DNA from: Actimicrobium antarcticum
Lineage (GTDB): Bacteria; Pseudomonadota; Gammaproteobacteria; Burkholderiales; Burkholderiaceae_D
NCBI RefSeq assembly: GCF_039536745.1
Contig: NZ_BAAAZE010000013.1
Coordinates: 124,001-188,000 of the forward strand
Direction of reading: 5' to 3'
DNA: 64,000 nucleotides
The notes under the pieces are model-generated. The model was not told where the DNA came from, searched no databases, and was given only the letters and a program-made list of their open reading frames with translations. Shown in pieces: positions 43,849 through 52,717 of this stretch. Position numbers and translations under genes: made by a program. Each line of letters starts with the position of its first letter. Position 1 is the stretch's first letter.

Positions 43849-44907
43849 ATGCGTAATATTTTGGTCTTGCTGAGTTGCCTGGTGTGGAGTTGCCATGTCT
43901 TTGCGTCGGAAGCTGCGCAACCGGCAGCCAAACCGGTTACGACCGAGCCGACCGCCAAAGCCGGTAGTGTCGCTGCAGCAATCAAGGAGGCCGGTCAGCC
44001 GGTCAAATCCACGCCGTCGTTGCTCAGAGAGCCCGTCTTGGCGGGTGCCGAGGCAGCTCGTGCGCGAGAGGCCGCCCAGCGTGAGGAGGAGTTGGGTGTG
44101 CGTCTGAAAGCCAGCCTGGCCCGGCTGGAAAGAGCCAATAACGCAGCGCGCCAGGCCCAGCCTAAACGGCCGGTGCAGGCGCGCGTACAAAAGACAGTTG
44201 TGGAGCCATCCGTAGCGGCTAAAGACATCGCTACTAAAAATTGGGATTACGAAGGCGAGGGCGGTCCGCTGCGCTGGGGCAGGATCAATCCCGCGTGGGC
44301 CAAATGTGAAAGCGGCAATCGCCAGTCACCGATCGATATTCGGGACGGTATCCGCGTCGATCTGGAGCCGATTGGCATCGACTACAAACCGGCACGCTTC
44401 AGCGTGCTAGATACCGGTCACACCGTGCAAGTCAACCTCGGTGCGGGAAACACCATGACCGTCTCGGGTCGCATGTATGAACTGGTGGAATTTCATTTTC
44501 ACCGGCCATCGGAAGAGCGCATCAATGGCAAGGGCTTTCCGATGGTGGTGCATCTCGTGCACAAGGATGTCGATGGCAAACTGGCGATCGTCGCAGTCAT
44601 GATCAACGACGGTGCTGCCAGCGACCTGGTGCAAATGGTCTGGAATAATTTGCCGCTTGAAAAAAATGAGGCGACGTCACCCATCGCACTCATCGACATG
44701 AACCAGCTGCTGCCGGTACGCCGGGAGTACTACACCTACATGGGGTCGTTGAGTACACCACCCTGCAACGAAGGTGTCCTGTGGCTGGTCATGAAAGAGC
44801 CGATTCAGATGTCGTCTCAACAGATCGCGATTTTCGCCCGCTTGTATCCGATGAATGCGCGTCCGATCCAGATTGGTGGGGGACGGTTGATCAAGGAGTC
44901 GAACTGA
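43849..44907 (+). CDS. Alpha-type carbonic anhydrase, exported
   Basis: A 352-residue protein with a signal peptide (ILVLLSCLVWSCHVFAS), an Ala/Glu/Arg-rich helical linker of about 110 residues, and an alpha-carbonic anhydrase domain from NWDYEGEGGPLRWGRI (131) to the end. Zinc ligands His216, His218 (EFHFHRP) and His235 (VVHLVHK) are present, as are QSPIDI and YMGSLSTPPCNEGVLW. It interconverts CO2 and bicarbonate in the periplasm. The long N-terminal linker is unusual next to compact bacterial alpha-CAs of about 230 residues and may form a coiled coil or tether. Confidence 0.93.
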   Translation: MRNILVLLSCLVWSCHVFASEAAQPAAKPVTTEPTAKAGSVAAAIKEAGQPVKSTPSLLREPVLAGAEAARAREAAQREEELGVRLKASLARLERANNAARQAQPKRPVQARVQKTVVEPSVAAKDIATKNWDYEGEGGPLRWGRINPAWAKCESGNRQSPIDIRDGIRVDLEPIGIDYKPARFSVLDTGHTVQVNLGAGNTMTVSGRMYELVEFHFHRPSEERINGKGFPMVVHLVHKDVDGKLAIVAVMINDGAASDLVQMVWNNLPLEKNEATSPIALIDMNQLLPVRREYYTYMGSLSTPPCNEGVLWLVMKEPIQMSSQQIAIFARLYPMNARPIQIGGGRLIKESN

Positions 44908-44942
44908 TTTTTCTGTAAGTTCTGATAAGGCAGGCAGACCAA

Positions 44943-44967
44943 GTGCAGCGCTATTCCGGCGCTGCAC
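44943..44967 (+). promoter_or_regulatory. Hairpin in the leader of the DUF1223 gene
   Basis: GTGCAGCGC (44943-44951), loop TATTCCG, GCGCTGCAC (44959-44967): a perfect 9-bp GC-rich stem ending 11 bases before the ATG and next to the purine-rich ribosome binding site AGGGGA. It has no T-run. It could modulate translation or mark the 3' end of the carbonic anhydrase mRNA. Confidence 0.5.
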
Positions 44968-44978
44968 AGGGGACCGGC

Positions 44979-45746
44979 ATGAACCTTCCTGTTTTTCGCG
45001 AGATATTCCTTGTCCTTGTTCTGCTCGGGACATTTTCATCGGCCTTCGCACAGGTGTGCAGCAGAAAAAGTCCTGCTCACACTGTTGCACTGCTTGAACT
45101 CTACACATCGGAAGGCTGCAGCAGTTGTCCTCCGGCGGATCGTTACCTGAGTTCTCTTGCGGCCGGGGCGATCGATGATGTCGTCGTGCCGTTGTCATTG
45201 CATGTCGATTACTGGAATCACATCGGCTGGGAGGACCCGTTTTCGAGGCCGCTCTTCACGCAGCGTCAACGCTGGTTGTCAGATCTTGCAGCATCGCGGA
45301 CGGTGTACACGCCCGAAGTATTCGTCGGGGGACGCGAGCTTCGTAACTGGCGCGGCGAGACGGCCGCGATGCTGCGGCGGATCAATGCACAACCCGCGCG
45401 TGCTTCCATCGAGATCACTCTGGGTAGCGTTGCCGGGCACCACGTGCCGGTTGCGGTCAAGGCGAATTCGCCTCTTCCGGCAAACTTGAGTCTGTACGTT
45501 GCGCTGTACGAAAACAAGTTATCGAGCGATGTCAGCCGTGGCGAAAACAGCGGCGTTCGCTTGCACCATGATCGCGTCGTGCGCGAATGGATCGGACCGG
45601 TTGCGCTCACGCGCGGCTCAGCCGCTGTAACAAAGGTGCTTGACTTGCCCTTGTCCAGTCGGCCTGACCAGATGGGCGTGGCTGCGTTTGTTCAGTCGGA
45701 TCAGGGCGAGGTGTTGCAGGCGTTGGCATTGCCGGCATGCTCGTGA
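44979..45746 (+). CDS. DUF1223 secreted thioredoxin-like protein
   Basis: About 255 residues with a signal peptide (FLVLVLLGTFSSAFAQ) and the DUF1223 hallmark ELYTSEGCSSCPPADRYLS, then LHVDYWNHIGWEDPF and YTPEVFVGG. The fold is thioredoxin-like with a CxxC (CSSC). The family is widespread and uncharacterised; a periplasmic redox role is a guess. ATG 44979 gives the signal peptide; a longer frame exists. It lies 72 bp after the carbonic anhydrase on the same strand, with a hairpin between. Confidence 0.85.
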   Translation: MNLPVFREIFLVLVLLGTFSSAFAQVCSRKSPAHTVALLELYTSEGCSSCPPADRYLSSLAAGAIDDVVVPLSLHVDYWNHIGWEDPFSRPLFTQRQRWLSDLAASRTVYTPEVFVGGRELRNWRGETAAMLRRINAQPARASIEITLGSVAGHHVPVAVKANSPLPANLSLYVALYENKLSSDVSRGENSGVRLHHDRVVREWIGPVALTRGSAAVTKVLDLPLSSRPDQMGVAAFVQSDQGEVLQALALPACS

Positions 45747-45761
45747 GCATTCGCGATTGCG

Positions 45762-46247
45762 TTATCCGTTGAAACGGGCCCGGATCGCTTCGAGCCGGTT
45801 CCGGTTGGCGTCGAAATCCTTGCGTCCCAGGCGCGACGCGGAGCGCATCTGGATCACACCCGCGGGCTCGTCCAACACGAACTCGACATCGTCGACAAAC
45901 TTCAGCAGGCGTGTCTGGAATTCGGCATACAAATACGTCGGTTCCGAGGTGACGACGGTGACGCCATCCATGTTGCGGACGATGCCGGTCAGTTTGACTA
46001 GCGCCGCTTTGCCATCGCCGTTGTAGCTGATCGGCGCGATGACGTGATAGTCGGTGTGCGGTTGCAGTCTGGCATGGCTGGAGACCACATTCCATGACTC
46101 TTGGACTGGAGGCTTCAGCAAGCCATCATGCAATCCCAGATCGGTCGGTCTGTGGCCCTTCAGCAGACCGGCCTGCCCTGCGAGCAGCAGTCCGGCCGGT
46201 ATCGCCAGAAATAACACAAGTGCGAGAATTCCCAATATTTTTGCCAT
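45762..46247 (-). CDS. DUF1499 membrane-anchored protein
   Basis: A 161-residue protein with one N-terminal helix (ILGILALVLFLAIPAGLLLA), followed by the DUF1499 domain (LGLHDGLLKPPVQESWNVVSS, as adjoining parts; then FVDDVEFVLDEPAGVIQMRSASRLGRKDFDANRNRLEAIR in segments). The function is unknown. It converges on the DUF1223 gene, with 15 bp between the stops. ATG at 46247. Confidence 0.82.
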   Translation of the reverse strand: MAKILGILALVLFLAIPAGLLLAGQAGLLKGHRPTDLGLHDGLLKPPVQESWNVVSSHARLQPHTDYHVIAPISYNGDGKAALVKLTGIVRNMDGVTVVTSEPTYLYAEFQTRLLKFVDDVEFVLDEPAGVIQMRSASRLGRKDFDANRNRLEAIRARFNG

Positions 46248-46355
46248 GGTCTGAGCATCGTTGAAATGTGAGGACTGTGGACATTACCATGACACCGACA
46301 TCGGGTTCGGTGTGTGCGTCCAAAGAACGATCGACGCAACGTTGTTGGGATCGAC

Positions 46356-47594
46356 TTACAGAATATCTCTGCCACGTAGTGCCGCGATCTGTGACTCCGA
46401 ATACCCCAGCAGCGACTTGAGTACGGTGTCAGTGTGCTGCCCCAGCAGCGGCGGCGCAGTTGCATAGTCGGGTGGCGTCTCCGACATTCGCATCGGGCTG
46501 CCGATCAGTTTCGTGGTCGCCCCGCTGGGATGCGGCAGGTCAACCCGCAGGCCGCGTGCGATCACCTGCGGATTCTCGAATACTTCCTGCAGGTTATTGA
46601 TCGGACCGCACGGCACACCGGCCTGTTCCAGTCGATCTATCCATGCCTGTTTCGATTTTCCGGAGACCATGACTGCGAGCAGCGGAATCAGTACATCCCG
46701 ATGCTGCACCCGCATCGGATTGGTGGCAAAGCGCGCATCGTCAGCCAGTTCTGCACAGCCACCGGCAACGACAAAGTTGCGGAACTGGCGGTCATTGCCG
46801 ACCGCAATGATGATGTGCCCATCGGCGGTGGCGAAGGTCTGGTAGGGCACGATGTTCGGATGCGCATTACCCCAGCGCTCGGGTGCCTTGTCGCTGGCAA
46901 GGTAGTTGGTGCCCATGTTGGCCATCATCGCCACCTGCACATCGAGCAATGCCATGTCGATGTGCTGACCCTCGCCGGTACGATCACGATGACTCAATGC
47001 CGCCAGTACCGCGACGGTGGCGTACATGCCGGTCATCAGGTCGGTGATGGCAATGCCTGCCTTTTGCGGACCGCCCCCTGGCAAGGCATCGCGCTCACCG
47101 GTGATCGACATGAAGCCGCCCATGCCCTGCACGATGAAGTCATAACCAGCACGTTGCGCATACGGACCGGTCTGACCGAAGCCAGTGATCGAGCAATAGA
47201 CCAGGTCTGGCTTGATCAATTTCAAGGCCGCGTAATCAAGGCCGTATTTCTGTAGCTGGCCAACCTTGTAGTTTTCCAGTACGACGTCGGAGTGGGCGAC
47301 CAATTCACGGATAATTGCCTGTCCCTCGCTGGTGGCGATGTCAACGGTAACAGACCGCTTGCCGCGATTGGCGGCCAGATAATAGGCCGCCTCGGACGTA
47401 TCGTTACCGTCGGTGTCACGCAAGTAGGGCGGCCCCCAGGCGCGGGTGTCGTCGCCTGTGCCGGGGCGTTCGATCTTGATCACATCTGCGCCCAGATCGG
47501 CAAAATTCTGCGCACACCATGGACCTGCCAGTACGCGTGTCAGGTCCAGGATGCGCAGATGTCCGAGTGCAGACTTGGTCGGGCTGGATGGCAT
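46356..47594 (-). CDS. CaiB/BaiF-family (class III) CoA-transferase
   Basis: About 412 residues. The family start LGHLRILDLTRVLAGPWCAQ, the segment ENYKVGQLQKYGLDY and the catalytic region KAGIAITDLMTGMYA (nucleophile Asp) are present. It moves CoA between carboxylic acids (formyl-, succinyl- or substrate-specific). The substrate cannot be read off. I chose ATG 47594; the frame opens 29 codons earlier inside the divergent promoter region. Single gene. Confidence 0.9.
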   Translation of the reverse strand: MPSSPTKSALGHLRILDLTRVLAGPWCAQNFADLGADVIKIERPGTGDDTRAWGPPYLRDTDGNDTSEAAYYLAANRGKRSVTVDIATSEGQAIIRELVAHSDVVLENYKVGQLQKYGLDYAALKLIKPDLVYCSITGFGQTGPYAQRAGYDFIVQGMGGFMSITGERDALPGGGPQKAGIAITDLMTGMYATVAVLAALSHRDRTGEGQHIDMALLDVQVAMMANMGTNYLASDKAPERWGNAHPNIVPYQTFATADGHIIIAVGNDRQFRNFVVAGGCAELADDARFATNPMRVQHRDVLIPLLAVMVSGKSKQAWIDRLEQAGVPCGPINNLQEVFENPQVIARGLRVDLPHPSGATTKLIGSPMRMSETPPDYATAPPLLGQHTDTVLKSLLGYSESQIAALRGRDIL

Positions 47595-47684
47595 GGAAAG
47601 CGACGCCTCAAAAAATGGTTGTTGGTTGATCGGACGTTTTACACTGCAGGGCATTCGGAAAGTAGACCACTCAGGAGGCAATGC

Positions 47685-48428
47685 ATGGCATTAAACTGGC
47701 CCTTCCCGCGCATCGTCGCCCATCGCGGTGGCGGCCTGCTGGCGCCCGAAAACACGCTGGCTGCTCTGCGCTGCGGACTGGCGCACGGTTTTCATGCGGT
47801 CGAGTTTGACGTGATGTTAGCGCATGACGGGGTGCCAGTCCTGATGCATGACGAACAGCTCGGCCGTACGGTCGCCGGATCCGCTGCGGTCCCGACATTG
47901 ACTTCGGCAGAGTTGATGGTGATGGATGCCGGCAGCTGGTTCGGTCCCGCATTTGTTGGGGAGCCAGTGCCTACTTACCGGCAGGCATTCGAGTTTTGCC
48001 GTCAGCATGACATCTGGATGAATGTCGAAATCAAGCCAGCCGCTGGCTTCGAGCAGATTACCGGAAGCGTTGTTGCGGCACTGACACAGGAGTGGCTCGG
48101 GCGTGACCAGAGACCGCCGCTGTTTTCGTCATTTTCGTTCGATGCATTAATGGCGGCAAAAGACGTCGCGCCAGCTATTCCACGCGGGTTGCTGGTCAAC
48201 AAAATTCCGCCGGACTGGGAGGCGCGCCTGCAGGCACTGACTGCAGTGGCGCTGCATACCGACCATAAAACGCTGACTGTCAAACAAGCGCAGGCGATCA
48301 AGTCGGCAGGTTATGGGCTGTTTTGTTTCACAGTCAATGACGCCGTGCGAGCACATGACCTCTTTCGCTGGGGAGTTGACGGATTTTGCACCGATCGTAT
48401 TGATATGATTGGCGTACTTTTTAACTGA
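47685..48428 (+). CDS. ugpQ: Glycerophosphodiester phosphodiesterase
   Basis: A 247-residue cytoplasmic enzyme that releases glycerol-3-phosphate from phospholipid head-group diesters. Motifs IVAHRGGGLLAPENTLAA, VEFDVMLAHDGVPVLMHDEQL (adjoining parts) and NVEIKP hold the catalytic His and metal ligands Glu/Asp. AGGAGG at 47673-47678 fixes the ATG at 47685. No signal peptide, so UgpQ-like rather than GlpQ-like. Divergent from the CoA-transferase gene. Confidence 0.92.
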   Translation: MALNWPFPRIVAHRGGGLLAPENTLAALRCGLAHGFHAVEFDVMLAHDGVPVLMHDEQLGRTVAGSAAVPTLTSAELMVMDAGSWFGPAFVGEPVPTYRQAFEFCRQHDIWMNVEIKPAAGFEQITGSVVAALTQEWLGRDQRPPLFSSFSFDALMAAKDVAPAIPRGLLVNKIPPDWEARLQALTAVALHTDHKTLTVKQAQAIKSAGYGLFCFTVNDAVRAHDLFRWGVDGFCTDRIDMIGVLFN

Positions 48429-48543
48429 AAGTTTCTTACAATCCGTAACGCTGGTTACCTTCAGTTGGGCCAGTTCAGAGTGGACATCCTGTTTAATCAG
48501 TCAGGGAAAAATACTTTATTCCCATAACCTCAAAGGATTGATC

Positions 48544-49149
48544 ATGAAAACCCTGTACGTGATTCCGACGTTGTTGATGAGTATTCTGTCAGTCAGCGCT
48601 TATGCTCAAAATGTCACACCTGAAGCAACCCCCGCCACCAGTGTGCAGCGTGACATTAATCAGCAGACCCGCATCGAAAACGGTTTGAAGAGCGGACAGC
48701 TCACCACCAGAGAAGCCGCTGTACTGGAGCGAAAAGAATCACGTATCGACCGTGCTCAGGCCAATGTCCTGAAAGACGGTACGATCACAACGCAAGAAAA
48801 GGCACGCATCCAACGCATGCAGAACAACGTCAGTCGTGACATCCGCGCAGAAAAGCACGACGCACAAATCGGCAACTCCGCTTCGGCATCCAGTCAACGC
48901 ATGCAGCAGGATGTGCAGCGCAACATCAATCAGGAACAGCGTGTCCTGAACGGCCTCAAGGATGGGTCATTGACCAATCGCGAGGCGGCCCACCTTGAGC
49001 GCGGGCAGGCAGCAGACGCGCGCAAGCAAGCGCGGGCCGGGTCCGACGGTCATGTCAGCGCCACCGAACATGCGCGGATTCAGCGCTCTGAAAATCGCCA
49101 ATCGCAAAAGATTCATCATCAGCGTCATGGTGAGCAGGTCAAAAGCTGA
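48544..49149 (+). CDS. Secreted protein of two repeats with EF-hand-like half-motifs
   Basis: A 201-residue hypothetical protein with a signal peptide (TLLMSILSVSAYAQ). The mature part is a duplicated unit of about 66 residues beginning QRDINQQTRIENGLKSG and QRNINQEQRVLNGLKDG. Each unit holds two shorter repeats, giving four copies of G-x-[LIV]-[TS]-x-x-E (GQLTTREA, GTITTQEK, GSLTNREA, GHVSATEH). The [K/S]DG-x-[IV]-[TS]-x-x-E shape recalls half an EF-hand loop. It is rich in Gln, Arg and Asn and probably helical. The function is unknown. ATG 48544; a terminator follows. Confidence 0.75.
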   Translation: MKTLYVIPTLLMSILSVSAYAQNVTPEATPATSVQRDINQQTRIENGLKSGQLTTREAAVLERKESRIDRAQANVLKDGTITTQEKARIQRMQNNVSRDIRAEKHDAQIGNSASASSQRMQQDVQRNINQEQRVLNGLKDGSLTNREAAHLERGQAADARKQARAGSDGHVSATEHARIQRSENRQSQKIHHQRHGEQVKS

Positions 49150-49198
49150 TTTGGAGCCGGCCGTTGGCAGGACAGCACGGTGATGATGCAAACAATCT

Positions 49199-49226
49199 GC
49201 CCGCTTGTTTCAGGTGGGCTTTTTTA
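49199..49226 (+). terminator. Intrinsic terminator after the repeat protein
   Basis: Stem GCCCGC (49199-49204) with GTGGGC (49214-49219), one G-T wobble, then a run of seven T. It separates the repeat-protein gene from the alaS promoter. Confidence 0.8.
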
Positions 49227-49271
49227 TGGGCATCATTGTCACGTGCCGAAATTCCCGGTCGGCGGATCACG

Positions 49272-49277
49272 TATAAT
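49272..49277 (+). promoter_or_regulatory. Likely -10 box of alaS
   Basis: A consensus TATAAT lies 41 bp before the alaS ATG, past the preceding terminator. I see no good -35 at standard spacing (AAATTC at 17 bp), so the assignment rests on the -10 and position. Confidence 0.5.
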
Positions 49278-49317
49278 CGGGCGCTCGCTGAATCGCATTC
49301 TTCCATACGACGACACC

Positions 49318-51927
49318 ATGAAATCTACTGAAATCCGCGCCAAGTTCCTGAAATTCTTCGAGTCCAAGGGACACACGCTCGTGCGTTCCAGTCCGCTGAT
49401 TCCGGGTAACGATCCCACGATGTTGCTGACCAATAGCGGCATGGTCCAGTTCAAGGATGTGTTCCTGGGTACCGACCAGCGCGCCTATTCCCGCGCGACG
49501 TCGGTGCAGCGCTGTGTGCGTGCCGGCGGCAAGCACAACGACCTTGAAAATGTAGGCTACACAGCGCGGCACCACACATTTTTCGAGATGCTGGGCAACT
49601 TCAGTTTCGGCGACTACTTCAAGCGGGATGCGATCCAGTACGCCTGGGAACTGCTGACCAAGGTCTATCTGCTACCACCAGAGAAGTTGTGGGTCACTGT
49701 CTATCATGAAGACAACGAGGCACACGACATCTGGGCCAATGAAATCGGCGTTCCGCTCGAACGCATCATTCGCATCGGTGACAACAAAGGCGCGCGTTAC
49801 GCATCGGACAATTTCTGGCAAATGGCCGATACCGGTCCATGCGGTCCCTGCAGCGAAATTTTTTATGACCATGGTCCCGATGTCTGGGGCGGGCCACCGG
49901 GTAGTGCCGAGCAGGACGGTGACCGCTACATTGAAATCTGGAACCTGGTGTTCATGCAGTTCAATCGCGACGAGCAGGGCAACATGCCGCTGTTGCCAAA
50001 GCCGTGCGTCGATACCGGCATGGGGCTGGAGCGGCTGGCTGCGATCTTGCAGCATGTCCACAGCAACTACGAGATCGACCTGTTCCAGAATCTGATCAAG
50101 GCCGCAGCGCGTGAAACCCGCACCACCGACCTGAACGACAATTCACTGAAAGTGATTGCAGACCATATTCGTGCCTGCTCGTTCCTGATCGTCGACGGCA
50201 TCATTCCCGGTAGCGAAGGTCATGGCTACGTATTACGCCGGATCATCCGCCGTGCTCTGCGGCACGGCCACAAACTGGGACAGACCCAGCCGTTCTTTTA
50301 CAAGCTGGTACAGGATCTGGTGATCGAGATGGGTGCCGCCTATCCCGAACTGACCGATGCAGCGGCGCGTGTCGAACAGGTGTTGAAGCAGGAAGAAGAG
50401 CGCTTTGGTGAAACGCTCGAACACGGCATGAAAATCCTTGAAGTGGCGCTGGCGTCGAGTCCGCATCAACTCGATGGTCAGACCGCATTCACGTTGTACG
50501 ACACGTATGGCTTTCCGCTCGACCTGACTGCCGACATCTGTCGCGAGCGCAAGGTCGACCTTGATGAAGCCGGCTTCAATACGGCGATGGAACGCCAGCG
50601 TACTACCGCACGGGCGGCCGGAAAGTTCAAGATGGCTGCGGCCGTCGAGTACAGCGGCGACAAGACCCGCTTCGTTGGCTATGACTTGCTGGATCAAGCC
50701 GCGCGCGTCATCGCCTTGTATGTGGATGGTGTTGCGGTACAGCGCGTGGGCGCAGGGCAGGATGCCATTGTCGTGCTTGACGTGACGCCGTTTTATGCGG
50801 AGTCGGGCGGGCAGGTCGGGGACAATGGCGTACTGCGTGCCGGTGGTATGGAATTCAACGTGGTCGACACGCTGAAAATCCAGTCCGAGGTGTTTGGTCA
50901 TCACGGCACGCTGGTCAGTGGTGTACTCGCAGTCGGTGACACATTAACCGCCAGCGTGGACGCGATGGCCCGCGGCCGCACGATCCGCAATCACTCCGCC
51001 ACGCATCTGATGCACAAGGCGTTGCGTGAGGTGCTGGGCGCGCATGTATCGCAAAAAGGCTCGCTGGTCGATGCCGACAAGACCCGCTTTGATTTCAGCC
51101 ACAACGGTCCGCTGAGCGCGGATGAAATTCGCCAGGTCGAAGTCATCGTCAATCGCGAGATCCTCGCCAACATCGCTACCGAAGCGAAGGTGATGGCTTA
51201 CGATGATGCCGTCAAATACGGCGCCATGGCGCTGTTCGGCGAAAAGTACGGCGATGAAGTCCGTGTTCTGGGCATCGGGTCGTCAAAAGAATTGTGCGGC
51301 GGTGTACACGTGACTCGTACCGGGGACATCGGCTTGTTCAAGATGACTGCCGAAAGTGGCGTGGCCGCTGGTATCCGCCGGGTCGAAGCCGTCACTGGCG
51401 AAGGTGCATTGGCATTGGTGCAGGCACTAAGCCAGCGTGTCAGCGAGGCTGCAGCGCTGCTGAAAGCGCCGTCGGAAGAGTTGACCCCGCGCATCGTGCA
51501 AGTTCAGGAGCAGGTCCGATCGCTGGAAAAGGAATTGTCTGTCCTGAAATCAAAACTGGCTGCCAGTCAGGGTGACGATCTGCTTGACCAGGCAGTGGAT
51601 GTCAACGGCATCAAGGTGCTCGCGGCACGCATGGAAGGCGCCGACGTCGCGGCATTGCGCGCAACCATGGATAAACTGAAGGACAAGCTGAAAACCGCTG
51701 CCATCGTGCTGGCTGCGGTCAACGACGGCAAGGTGAGCTTGATTGCGGGCGTCACAGCGGACACGACCGGCCGCATCAAGGCCGGCGAGCTGGTGAATTT
51801 CGTGGCATTGCAAGTGGGCGGCAAAGGTGGTGGAAGGCCGGATATGGCCCAAGCCGGCGGCACCGATCCATCAGGTCTGGCGGCCGCATTGCAAGCGGTT
51901 GCCGGATGGGTTGATGCCAAAGCCTGA
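49318..51927 (+). CDS. alaS: Alanyl-tRNA synthetase
   Basis: Class II synthetase, 869 residues, that charges tRNA-Ala and edits mischarged Ser and Gly. The catalytic core opens MKSTEIRAKFLKFFESKGH and carries motif 2 near TSVQRCVRAGGKHNDLENVG; the editing domain has NHSATHLMHKAL (H-x3-H); the C-Ala domain ends with GGGRPDMAQAGG. The frame extends 46 codons upstream of the ATG at 49318, but that part covers the terminator and promoter. Full length. Confidence 0.97.
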   Translation: MKSTEIRAKFLKFFESKGHTLVRSSPLIPGNDPTMLLTNSGMVQFKDVFLGTDQRAYSRATSVQRCVRAGGKHNDLENVGYTARHHTFFEMLGNFSFGDYFKRDAIQYAWELLTKVYLLPPEKLWVTVYHEDNEAHDIWANEIGVPLERIIRIGDNKGARYASDNFWQMADTGPCGPCSEIFYDHGPDVWGGPPGSAEQDGDRYIEIWNLVFMQFNRDEQGNMPLLPKPCVDTGMGLERLAAILQHVHSNYEIDLFQNLIKAAARETRTTDLNDNSLKVIADHIRACSFLIVDGIIPGSEGHGYVLRRIIRRALRHGHKLGQTQPFFYKLVQDLVIEMGAAYPELTDAAARVEQVLKQEEERFGETLEHGMKILEVALASSPHQLDGQTAFTLYDTYGFPLDLTADICRERKVDLDEAGFNTAMERQRTTARAAGKFKMAAAVEYSGDKTRFVGYDLLDQAARVIALYVDGVAVQRVGAGQDAIVVLDVTPFYAESGGQVGDNGVLRAGGMEFNVVDTLKIQSEVFGHHGTLVSGVLAVGDTLTASVDAMARGRTIRNHSATHLMHKALREVLGAHVSQKGSLVDADKTRFDFSHNGPLSADEIRQVEVIVNREILANIATEAKVMAYDDAVKYGAMALFGEKYGDEVRVLGIGSSKELCGGVHVTRTGDIGLFKMTAESGVAAGIRRVEAVTGEGALALVQALSQRVSEAAALLKAPSEELTPRIVQVQEQVRSLEKELSVLKSKLAASQGDDLLDQAVDVNGIKVLAARMEGADVAALRATMDKLKDKLKTAAIVLAAVNDGKVSLIAGVTADTTGRIKAGELVNFVALQVGGKGGGRPDMAQAGGTDPSGLAAALQAVAGWVDAKA

Positions 51928-52200
51928 CGCAGATTCCGTGTAGCCCGGAATTTGAGCTCGCATCGCATCGTATCGGAGGGGTGGTATCAAAGGCGTGGCG
52001 CTGGCCGCCCTGTATGCCGCACTTCCTGATTTGTTGAGTTGATTCGGACCCGCTGGCAAATGACATCGTTATTGCGTCCGGATGTGTGAATTTTGTTTTT
52101 TTTAGGCCACTCCCGCATCAACCTGCTGCGCTGCGTCAATGTAGTGCATTTTTCCGGTAGAATTTGTTGATACAAAATAACTTTACTCGAGAACACGGCG

Positions 52201-52428
52201 ATGGATTTCCATAAAGAGCTTGATGCACGCGGCCTGAATTGTCCGCTGCCGATCCTGAAAACCAAAAAAGCGCTTGCCGACATGGTCACTGGCCAGGTGC
52301 TAAGAGTGATCGCGACCGACCCCGGCGCAGTGCGCGACTTTCAGGCCTTCGCCAAACAGACCGGCAATGAACTGCTGGCGCTGACAGATGAAAACAAGGA
52401 GTTCGTTTTTTTCATGAAGCGCAAGTAG
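52201..52428 (+). CDS. TusA/SirA-family sulfur-carrier-like protein
   Basis: A 75-residue protein with the family motif LNCPLPILKTKKAL; its Cys carries persulfide in TusA. It could be TusA itself (2-thiouridine of tRNA) or one of several paralogues used in sulfur oxidation or molybdenum cofactor work. It stands alone, 273 bp after alaS. A GGCG-type leader without a clear ribosome binding site precedes the ATG. Confidence 0.85.
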   Translation: MDFHKELDARGLNCPLPILKTKKALADMVTGQVLRVIATDPGAVRDFQAFAKQTGNELLALTDENKEFVFFMKRK

Positions 52429-52661
52429 GATCGTAGCGACGATCTGTATTAAAGGAAAGCAAGAGCAGCAAGCAGCAACAAGCAGCAGCAAGCGCCAATC
52501 CAAGCCATTCGCACGTCATGGGCCCGGCATTTGATAACAGCCGGAAGCGCCCGTGAGCCCAGTTACCATTTCCGATAAGATGTGGAATAAATTCATTTTT
52601 CAAACTCGATCTCACAATAGTACGGTCGTGCTTTATTTATCCGTCAAGATGATTTTCCGCT

Positions 52662-52692
52662 TATAATCTTGCTCAGTTTACGTTAACGTCAA
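52662..52692 (+). promoter_or_regulatory. etfBA promoter region with a LiuR-like palindrome
   Basis: TATAAT at 52662-52667 is a good -10. Just downstream, TTTACGTTAACGTCAA (52677-52692) is a 16-bp palindrome with 14 of 16 symmetric positions and a perfect core ACGTTAACGT. It resembles, from memory, the box of LiuR-type MerR regulators of branched-chain amino acid and acyl-CoA catabolism in betaproteobacteria. Its place near the start point would fit repression. The regulator is not in the window. Confidence 0.45.
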
Positions 52693-52717
52693 TTCGATTT
52701 TCTCTAAAGGCAGACCT

